DNA from: Bacteroidota bacterium
GTDB taxonomy: Bacteria > Bacteroidota > Bacteroidia > Flavobacteriales > Flavobacteriaceae
Assembly: GCA_023437485.1 (NCBI GenBank)
Contig: JAEZGB010000104.1
Location: 1-11,356 of the forward strand
DNA length: 11,356 bases
Direction of reading: 5' to 3'
The position numbers and the translations under genes are program-made. Every line of letters starts with the position of its first letter. The first letter of the stretch is position 1. The notes below the pieces were generated by a model that saw only the letters and a program-made list of their open reading frames with translations, was not told the DNA's origin and searched no databases. Shown here one piece after another: positions 6,493-11,356 of the stretch.

Positions 6493-8972
6493 TTGCCCAC
6501 GGAAATAAGGTTTGCCATTAGCCTGAACGCGCCGGGGACTCCCTCGGGCAGTTCCCTGAAAAAGCTCAGGCCGGTATAAATGTAATGACCTTTTCCATAC
6601 TTTGCCACCAGTAACCCTCCGTTTTTGGGATTTTCGCCCGTGTCATTGGCCGAGAGCACCGGCGTGAAGGCCTTGTCCCATTCCGATGGGAAATACAGGC
6701 CCAGTTCCTGCTTCCAGCCCTTGAAATCACTGGCGGTGATCTTATTGGGATAATTCAGGACGCGGTGGCCGGGCGCCAGGAACCGAACCTGCGCATCTTC
6801 TTCGGTCACGCGGTCGCGCGAAATTTTTAGCCGATACGGTGAGAAGCGGTCGGTGACCAATTCGCCAAGGGTATTGTATTGCACGATCATGGTTTTGCCC
6901 TCGTGAACGAGTTCCAGCAATAATTGTTGCCTCGCGGTCAGTTCCTTTACCGTATTGTAGGCCCTGATACCAAGCATGATCACATCAAACGCAGCCAATG
7001 ACTCGCGGCTGATTTGCGATGGCGCAATCACCTGGACCTGGTAACCCATTTGCCTCAAGCTTTCAGGGACCTGATCGCCGGCGCCCATAATATAGGCGAT
7101 TTTCTCGCCACCGGTACGTATGTCCAGGTTGACCACTTTGGTTCCCGAGGGGCGAAGGACCATTTGTTTGGAAATGTGACCATAGCGGATATCCACCTGT
7201 TCAAATCCAAGGGTTTTCCCTTCGACATTAGCCTCAAAGCCCACCACGGCTTCGGATGCCGTTTTGGGCGGGAAGGCCTCAAATTGCACCACTATTTCCT
7301 GCCCGCGTGTGTGAAGATCGAACGCATGCGATTGCGGTGTGACTTTCCATCCCTGGGGAACCTTTGGCGAGACCGTTCCGGAGACCGATGATTTTCCTGC
7401 CTTTATTCGCACCTCAATTGTCCGGGCGTTGTTTGTAAAAATGTGGACTTTTTCAATCGGCGAAATGGAAACCTCCGGGACAATATCGAATGGTTCATAA
7501 ACTTCGCCCCGCACATCATCGTTGTATTTGTGAATGACTTCCCGCCAAAATTCAATGGGTGTATTGTCAATTGCAACGGTAAAGCGCGCCCTGATCTCGC
7601 GCGGTGCCTCGGCACGGTTCACCATGGCCGGGTCTGGAACACTGTACATTCCCTCGCTGTAGGGGTTTGACAACCAATAGGGTTGGGTGTAAGCTGAACC
7701 GGGAGCAATGGACAGGGTGTCGGAAGCGGTCAGGAGTTGGTTTTCTTTAAGAGTGACATTCTTGGTCATTTCCTTGTCCCCGGGAAAAATGACCGCGCTT
7801 TGTAGCGTTACGGGCACGGCGCTTCGGTTTATGGCTTCGATGGAAACCTTGATTGTTGAGCCGGGTGTCGCGTCGGGAACATCAGCCACTGCCTCCAAAA
7901 ACAGCCCCGCGCACGATGCGATGATATTGGCCGCCTCGGCTGATTTGACCGAACGCCAATGCGGGTCTTCGAGCTTCTGGATCAGCCTGTACGCCTGCAA
8001 AAGTGCAGGGATACTAGCCGCGGGATTGGTAAAATCAAAATCCTTTTCAACTTGCGCGAGCAGTTTTCCGATTTCCTTACCGCCTTTGACACGCCCCCAT
8101 GTAGTGTCAATGCCTTCAAAGATGTTTTCTCCTGTTTGTGGCCCACTGCCGGCAATGTGTTCCAGATATTCCCATTCGGCACCCCGGGTCCCGGTGCTTC
8201 CAAAGCCCTGCGATTGGTGCCGGCTGCGCGATAGCGCCGCGATTTCCGGATTGGAAAGCCCCAAGGCGGGGAAGTATTCGCCTATCGGAACTCGGTAAAG
8301 ATGCGATTTATCAGCTTTCTCAAATTTGTCGCGACCGCCATAAAACCAGAAAGAGGTATTGAAAAACGCCCGTTGCGGTTGCCATGCGGGCCATTGGTCA
8401 ATGTGCTCTGAAAATTGCCTTGAATCGGCGGCGAGTTTCATCGCCTCCAGGCTTAATCTTGCCGACGCGGTATGATGCCCGTGAGTTGTACCCGAGGTGC
8501 GATGGTCAAAACGGTTGATGATAATATCGGGGCGGAACTTCCGGATGGCCAAAACCATGTCAGAGAGGACCTGCTCCCGATTCCAGATCCGCAAGGTTTC
8601 TTCGGGCGTTTTGGAATAACCAAAGTCATTGGCACGGGAAAACATCTGCTGGCCACCATCAATTTTTCTTGCCTCGATTAGTTCCTGAGTGCGGATAACG
8701 CCCAATAATTCGCGAAGTTCGGTCCCGATGAGATTTTGCCCACCATCGCCGCGGGTTAGCGAAAGATAGGCCGTGCGCGCATTGACACTGTTGACCAGAT
8801 AGGAAATCAGCCGGGTATTCTCATCGTCGGGATGCGCGGCAACGTAAAGCACCGAGCCCAGAAAATTAAGTTTGCGGATCTGTTGGTGGATTTCGGCCGA
8901 GTTCGGTTTTGAGGGCTGTGCCGTACAAAAGGAAGCGACGAGCAGGATTACGGCAGTGAAAATATTACGCAT
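6489..8972 (-). CDS. Secreted PIG-L family deacetylase with C-terminal ThuA/amidotransferase-like domain
   Basis: This is an 827-residue exported protein. A signal peptide (residues 1-18, cleavage CTA-Q) precedes a PIG-L/LmbE zinc deacetylase domain (about 35-260) with the AHPDDE motif at 46-51 and HGHH at 164-167; H47, D50 and H167 are the expected zinc ligands and D49 the catalytic base. A central region (about 380-615) looks like beta-sandwich (Ig/NEW3-like) modules. From about 624 to the end there is a ThuA/class I amidotransferase-like Rossmann fold (KIAYIMGAGDQ, FDVIMLGIRAYN, YGKGHYIYTGLSF) without a nucleophilic cysteine, so probably a binding domain. PIG-L enzymes remove acetyl or similar groups from GlcNAc-type or other N-acyl substrates; the substrate here is unknown. 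The frame is open to 9002, but the 8972 ATG gives the signal peptide and lies correctly after a promoter box. It is first gene of the symporter unit. Confidence 0.9.
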   Translation of the reverse strand: MRNIFTAVILLVASFCTAQPSKPNSAEIHQQIRKLNFLGSVLYVAAHPDDENTRLISYLVNSVNARTAYLSLTRGDGGQNLIGTELRELLGVIRTQELIEARKIDGGQQMFSRANDFGYSKTPEETLRIWNREQVLSDMVLAIRKFRPDIIINRFDHRTSGTTHGHHTASARLSLEAMKLAADSRQFSEHIDQWPAWQPQRAFFNTSFWFYGGRDKFEKADKSHLYRVPIGEYFPALGLSNPEIAALSRSRHQSQGFGSTGTRGAEWEYLEHIAGSGPQTGENIFEGIDTTWGRVKGGKEIGKLLAQVEKDFDFTNPAASIPALLQAYRLIQKLEDPHWRSVKSAEAANIIASCAGLFLEAVADVPDATPGSTIKVSIEAINRSAVPVTLQSAVIFPGDKEMTKNVTLKENQLLTASDTLSIAPGSAYTQPYWLSNPYSEGMYSVPDPAMVNRAEAPREIRARFTVAIDNTPIEFWREVIHKYNDDVRGEVYEPFDIVPEVSISPIEKVHIFTNNARTIEVRIKAGKSSVSGTVSPKVPQGWKVTPQSHAFDLHTRGQEIVVQFEAFPPKTASEAVVGFEANVEGKTLGFEQVDIRYGHISKQMVLRPSGTKVVNLDIRTGGEKIAYIMGAGDQVPESLRQMGYQVQVIAPSQISRESLAAFDVIMLGIRAYNTVKELTARQQLLLELVHEGKTMIVQYNTLGELVTDRFSPYRLKISRDRVTEEDAQVRFLAPGHRVLNYPNKITASDFKGWKQELGLYFPSEWDKAFTPVLSANDTGENPKNGGLLVAKYGKGHYIYTGLSFFRELPEGVPGAFRLMANLISVGK

Positions 8973-8989
8973 GGCTTTTTGGTGAGCGC

Positions 8990-8997
8990 CAAATATA
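8990..8997 (-). promoter_or_regulatory. Bacteroidota -7 promoter element (TATATTTG) for the PIG-L/symporter unit
   Basis: On the minus strand this reads TATATTTG, an exact TAnnTTTG match, 17 bases before the ATG at 8972. It lies inside the longer open frame starting at 9002, which argues for 8972 as the true start. No clear -33 TTG is seen. Confidence 0.5.
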
Positions 8998-9016
8998 ATC
9001 ATTTCACGCCATTTGC

Positions 9017-9394
9017 CTATTTGCGCGCGGTAGATGCCGAGGCAATTTCACGGCTTCGGCTGCTGAATTTTACGGGGTACGCTTTTTTGTGATCTTCAAT
9101 GAACCGGGTGATGTCGTCCTCGTCATAATCGGGAATTGACACGTTGATCTTGTTGAACAGTGAATATCCGCGGAATCCGCTCGGAATTTCATCGGCAACA
9201 GTCCATTGGCCATTTTGAAAGAGCAGGTAATTGTCCTGCTTCGCATCATAGTAAGCGCCGAGGTTTGGATAATAGTAATACCGAAGTTCACAATTGGTTT
9301 CGGGATTTACCGGCAGGATTTTGGTTTGAGCCTGCGCGGCGGCGGTAAGTGGAGAGATCAAGAAAATAACCGCCATTGTCTTAAGTAATTTCAT
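9017..9394 (-). CDS. Small secreted protein with YYYYPNLxAYYD motif (paralogue A)
   Basis: This 125-residue protein has a Sec signal peptide (MKLLKTMAVIFLISPLTAAAQAQ, cleavage near residue 20-22). The mature part is rich in aromatic residues: RYYYYPNLGAYYDAKQDNYL, then NGQW, SGFRGYSLFNKI and DYDEDDITRF, ending in a basic tail. It is a clear paralogue of the gene at 9569-9976; by eye about 35-40 of some 80 aligned positions are identical. Similar YYYYP/YYD small exported proteins are widespread in Bacteroidota, but I cannot attach a named family or function. A periplasmic or envelope location is inferred from the signal peptide. The gene ends 44 bases before the PIG-L start but that gene appears to have its own promoter. 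No perfect -7 box precedes it; the best is TCATTTTG near 9448-9455, which has one mismatch. Confidence 0.75.
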   Translation of the reverse strand: MKLLKTMAVIFLISPLTAAAQAQTKILPVNPETNCELRYYYYPNLGAYYDAKQDNYLLFQNGQWTVADEIPSGFRGYSLFNKINVSIPDYDEDDITRFIEDHKKAYPVKFSSRSREIASASTARK

Positions 9395-9541
9395 GACAAT
9401 ATGATTTGGTTAATAATTCCGACTGGGTAAAATTATTTCTCCAGCGCCAAAATGACGATAAAACGCAATAAATAATCGATGAATTACTTGTTTAGAGTGA
9501 ATTTATAAGAAATAGTGTATAAAGTTTATTACATTGTGCAT

Positions 9542-9564
9542 AAAAAAACCCGCTGATGCGGGTT
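9542..9564 (-). terminator. Rho-independent terminator after paralogue B
   Basis: On the minus strand AACCCGC, a four-base ATCA loop and GCGGGTT are followed by a run of T's (A's at 9542-9548 on the plus strand). It lies just 4 bases beyond the stop codon of the gene at 9569-9976, separating the two paralogues into different transcripts. Confidence 0.88.
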
Positions 9565-9568
9565 AAGA

Positions 9569-9976
9569 TTAGTTTGATGCCAGTTTGGGCGAATCGGCTT
9601 TTTTGGGTGGTTTGCGTTTTGCCGAATAATTGGCAGGATGTTTTTCCTTGTGGATTTCAAAACGTGTTTGCGGTTCATCGCCATTATAATCGGTAATGTC
9701 CACACGAATATTATTCATTACAGAGTAACCGCGGTATCCGGAGGCGATTTGCGGGCCACGAACCCAAGTCCCGTTTTGACGATAGACATACACCCTTTGT
9801 TGAAGGTCGTAGTAGGCCTGGAGGTTGGGGTAATAGTGATAACGTACACCTATCACCGGGAGTTCGTCCTCGGTTAAAATCTCCTGGATATTTTTGGTCG
9901 TTACTGCTGATTGGCCAAAGGCACTAGTGCAGGCAATGGTCATCATCAGGATCAGAGAATATTTTATTGACTTCAT
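9569..9976 (-). CDS. Small secreted protein with YHYYPNLxAYYD motif (paralogue B)
   Basis: This is a 135-residue protein from the ATG at 9976, chosen because it gives a clean signal peptide (MKSIKYSLILMMTIACTSAFGQ, cleavage before Q22 or so). The frame is open to 10105, but that extension lacks signal-peptide character and would run over a promoter-like box. The mature protein carries RYHYYPNLQAYYDLQQRVY, NGTW, SGYRGYSVMNNIRVDITDY and a lysine-rich tail (KRKPPKKAD). It is homologous to the neighbouring gene at 9017-9394, pointing to a tandem duplication followed by divergence. Function is unknown; the signal peptide places it in the periplasm or envelope, and the basic tail could contact anionic surface polymers, but that is speculation. 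It is followed at once by a strong terminator. Confidence 0.77.
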   Translation of the reverse strand: MKSIKYSLILMMTIACTSAFGQSAVTTKNIQEILTEDELPVIGVRYHYYPNLQAYYDLQQRVYVYRQNGTWVRGPQIASGYRGYSVMNNIRVDITDYNGDEPQTRFEIHKEKHPANYSAKRKPPKKADSPKLASN

Positions 9977-10012
9977 GATTAGTTTCTTTCCATTTAGCTC
10001 TACAAAGTAACG

Positions 10013-10022
10013 ACAGCGCTGT
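10013..10022. repeat. Perfect 10-base palindrome ACAGCGCTGT in the leader of paralogue B
   Basis: ACAGCGCTGT is self-complementary and sits within a wider GTAAC...GTTAC inverted pair (10007-10011 and 10032-10036), 36 bases or more before the start at 9976. It could be a dimeric-regulator operator or a leader stem; no known consensus is matched. Confidence 0.3.
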
Positions 10023-10068
10023 AAGAAGTTTGTTACATGGTTCTTCACGCTCATTATATAATTCACAG

Positions 10069-10076
10069 CAAAGTTA
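10069..10076 (-). promoter_or_regulatory. Candidate -7 promoter element (TAACTTTG) for paralogue B
   Basis: On the minus strand this reads TAACTTTG, an exact TAnnTTTG match, predicting a leader of roughly 85 bases. A second, imperfect box (TTACTTTG at 10003-10010) lies closer to the gene, so the actual start site is uncertain. Confidence 0.4.
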
Positions 10077-10150
10077 TGTCGTGGTTGTGATATTTCCATT
10101 TTCAATCGACGAAATGCACGGTTTGTTAGATTAATTACATTAACGTTAAC

Positions 10151-10177
10151 AAAAAAGGAGGCTCAAGGCCTCCTTTT
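10151..10177 (-). terminator. Bidirectional hairpin terminator downstream of the two small membrane genes
   Basis: AAAAGGAGGC (10153-10162) pairs with GCCTCCTTTT (10168-10177) over a five-base loop. The flanking A- and T-runs let it work in both directions; its position after the stop at 10196 suits minus-strand transcripts, where it is followed by a six-T run. Confidence 0.88.
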
Positions 10178-10195
10178 AAGTCATGTTAGATTAAA

Positions 10196-10393
10196 TTACG
10201 CTTGTTTGTCCTGGGTATTGCGCACCAACCCGATTCCGGCAATAAAAAATATCAGGCCGAGAATACCGTAAACTGCGAGGATTTTAATGTCCTGAACCCC
10301 GCCACCGGTATTCATGAACATGAAAGCGGCGTAAATGAGTCCTACAATCCCCAGGATTGTCAAGACGGTGCCGAAAACTCTTTTTACGTTCAT
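10196..10393 (-). CDS. Small two-span membrane protein
   Basis: This 65-residue protein has two hydrophobic helices, about residues 7-27 and 38-57, joined by a glycine-rich loop (NTGGGVQDIK), with a positive N-terminus (K4, R5) and a short polar C-terminus (RNTQDKQA). It is probably an inner-membrane hairpin with both ends in the cytoplasm. I recognise it as a type of short conserved hypothetical seen in flavobacteria but cannot name a function. The start lies 3 bases after the terminal stop of the upstream interrupted gene, so the pair forms an operon closed by the hairpin at 10151-10177. Confidence 0.75.
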   Translation of the reverse strand: MNVKRVFGTVLTILGIVGLIYAAFMFMNTGGGVQDIKILAVYGILGLIFFIAGIGLVRNTQDKQA

Positions 10394-10396
10394 GGT

Positions 10397-10708
10397 TTAC
10401 AGGATAAGGATTAACAACAAGATGATAATAATGATCGCTCCGATCGAAAGATAAATTCCATTGCTGGTGCGGCTTAGTTCGGCTTTGATTGATTTAACCT
10501 CGCTTCGCAATTCTTTGCGTTCAGCTTTGGTAAGCTAAGAGTGATCCATGTCTTTAATTTCATGGAGCCGGTTAAGCAGGGTACGCACTCGCTCCGGCAT
10601 TTCTTTTTCCTTGGCAGGGGTTACAGGATCGCTTTCCCGCGCGCTCAATGCAGTAGGTGTAGCCAGTGTAAACACGGCAATCAAAAGGCAAAGGAATGAT
10701 TTTTTCAT
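10397..10708 (-). pseudogene. Signal-peptide plus C-terminal-anchor membrane protein gene, interrupted by an in-frame TAG
   Basis: Read from the ATG at 10708, this frame encodes 103 residues plus a TAA at 10397-10399, with a single in-frame TAG as codon 58 (10535-10537). Residues 1-23 form a signal peptide (MKKSFLCLLIAVFTLATPTA and on). Residues 34-57 (MPERVRTLLNRLHEIKDMD) and 59-82 (LTKAERKELRSEVKSIKAEL) together make one charged helical stretch. Residues 85-103 (IYLSIGAIIIIILLLILIL) form a hydrophobic C-terminal anchor. Coding character is continuous on both sides of the TAG, with no frameshift, and the whole resembles small flavobacterial membrane proteins I recall as uninterrupted. A single A-to-T change from AAG (Lys) or another one-base change would create the TAG. 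It may be a recent pseudogene, a sequencing error, or rarely a read-through gene. Translation stopping at the TAG would give a 57-residue soluble exported peptide. Confidence 0.72.
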
Positions 10709-10795
10709 GGTGTAAGATTTTGTGTTTAAGTGAAATAAAGTTGGAAATTTCTGTCAAAAACCACCTTACACAATTTAGTTAAAATCTTCCACGAT

Positions 10796-11221
10796 TCACG
10801 GAAAGTCTGCCGGTGCCTTACAATCGCGCCAATAGTCGATAATCTTCTGCAAAAGGTTTTCCAGATCGCGGAAACTGCTGGGCTTAATGAACAACCCTTG
10901 CACCGAAAGTTCGTAAGCTTCAATTACCGCTTTCTTGGTGGTCGCCGTTGTAAAGAAAATAAAGGGAATGCTTTTCATCTTTAGGCTCGGGTTTGCCTGG
11001 ATGGCTGCCCGAAGTTCCAATCCGGACATTTTTGGCATATTTACATCCGAAAGGATCATAAACGACAATTCGTCGGTGGCAAGCAGATATTGGTGGGCTT
11101 CATCGCCATTGGCAAAATAGAGTACTTTATTGGGATAATTTAGTTTTTTGAAAACTTCGGCCATGATGTCGCGGTCATCGCGGTCATCATCAATAACCAG
11201 GATCGGTCCTTTTTTGTTCAT
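10796..11221 (-). CDS. Single-domain response regulator (receiver only)
   Basis: This 141-residue cytoplasmic protein consists of one CheY-like receiver domain with no output domain. Expected residues are visible: acidic cluster D11-D12-D13 in VIDDDRDDRD, phospho-acceptor D59 in LSDVNMPKMSG, switch threonine at T92/T93 in FFTTA, and K114 in FIKPSS. The final helix FRDLENLLQKIIDYW completes the fold, after which only about ten residues remain. Such proteins relay phosphate between histidine kinases and partners, or act by protein contact. No kinase gene is adjacent in the window, so the partner is unknown. The -7-like TATATTTA (11246-11253, one mismatch) about 25 bases upstream is a possible promoter. 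Confidence 0.92.
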   Translation of the reverse strand: MNKKGPILVIDDDRDDRDIMAEVFKKLNYPNKVLYFANGDEAHQYLLATDELSFMILSDVNMPKMSGLELRAAIQANPSLKMKSIPFIFFTTATTKKAVIEAYELSVQGLFIKPSSFRDLENLLQKIIDYWRDCKAPADFP

Positions 11222-11295
11222 TGCATTTTATGTTTTTTGGCTTCTTAAATATAAGAAAACCATCTCAGTGCACCTAACGCAAAAACGTATTTAAA

Positions 11296-11356
11296 CTACT
11301 CGTAATCCACTGTCCGGGGCTTGGCAAGGTCAAAGTTCTGGTATCCGAAATCAGTG
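11296..11356 (-). CDS. C-terminal end of an unidentified protein
   Basis: On the minus strand the frame is open from the window edge for 19 codons to a TAG at 11296-11298, ending DFGYQNFDLAKPRTVDYE. The composition looks like real protein and the stop lies about 75 bases before the receiver gene on the same strand, a natural gene boundary. The fragment is too short to identify; it could still be a chance open stretch. Confidence 0.42.
   Translation of the reverse strand, partial: TDFGYQNFDLAKPRTVDYE

Noticed and set aside
7708..8298. Long plus-strand open frame of 196 codons opposite the PIG-L gene (and similar ones at 2213-2883)
   Set aside because: These lie antisense to strongly supported genes, have low-complexity Ser/Arg/Pro-rich translations and match no family; they are shadows of GC-biased codon use.
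8973..9002. Ten-residue N-terminal extension of the PIG-L gene from an ATG at 9002
   Set aside because: It spoils the signal peptide and covers the exact -7 promoter match at 8990-8997.
9977..10105. 43-residue N-terminal extension of paralogue B
   Set aside because: It has no signal-peptide character and spans promoter-like boxes; the ATG at 9976 gives a clean signal peptide aligned with paralogue A.
10535..10537. TAG codon as a pyrrolysine or other recoded codon
   Set aside because: No recoding element or pyrrolysine machinery is seen, and such use is not expected in Bacteroidota; a null mutation or read error is simpler.
1..11356. CRISPR arrays, tRNA or rRNA genes, insertion sequences, phage or anti-phage defence genes
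   Set aside because: I found no spaced repeats, cloverleaf-like segments, transposase motifs or terminal inverted repeats, and every substantial reading frame is explained by the genes listed.

Overview
The window looks like chromosomal DNA of a Bacteroidota bacterium, most likely a member of the Flavobacteriaceae with moderate GC content (a by-eye impression, not computed). The reasons are the gene families (DUF2911-TPR protein, long secreted PIG-L protein, SSS symporter with a central hydrophilic insert, receiver-only regulator), the absence of Shine-Dalgarno sequences before most starts, and several close matches to the Bacteroidota -7 promoter element TAnnTTTG. There are no rRNA or tRNA genes, transposases, CRISPR arrays or prophage genes. 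It reads as an ordinary core/accessory chromosomal stretch.

Layout. 1-1864 (+): end of a TatD-family hydrolase, then TcdA (tRNA ct6A37 dehydratase), then a beta-phosphoglucomutase-like HAD phosphatase; the last two overlap by ATGA. 1861-3618 (-): an SRPBCC protein followed by a class I CPD photolyase. The photolyase and the HAD gene converge and share one CTAG as both stop codons. 3747-4586 (+): secreted DUF2911-TPR protein, ended by a hairpin terminator. 4682-8972 (-): a tightly coupled three-gene unit made of a secreted PIG-L deacetylase with a ThuA/amidotransferase-like C-terminus, a 36-residue single-span membrane protein that length-filtered gene callers would probably miss, and a sodium:solute symporter. 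The stop and start codons overlap at both junctions. 9017-9976 (-): two tandem, diverged copies of a small secreted protein with a YxYYPNLxAYYD motif. 10196-10708 (-): a two-gene membrane pair whose first gene carries an in-frame TAG. 10796-11221 (-): a stand-alone receiver-domain protein. 11296-11356 (-): the C-terminal end of an unidentified gene.

How the genes fit together. TatD, TcdA and the HAD protein form a housekeeping group. SRPBCC plus photolyase form a light-dependent DNA repair pair. The PIG-L/small protein/symporter unit looks like a periplasmic deacylation and sodium-coupled uptake module with unknown substrate. It is the best candidate here for an under-described system, because the small protein sits where a symporter small subunit would be encoded. 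The interrupted gene at 10397-10708 is the clearest sequence anomaly.
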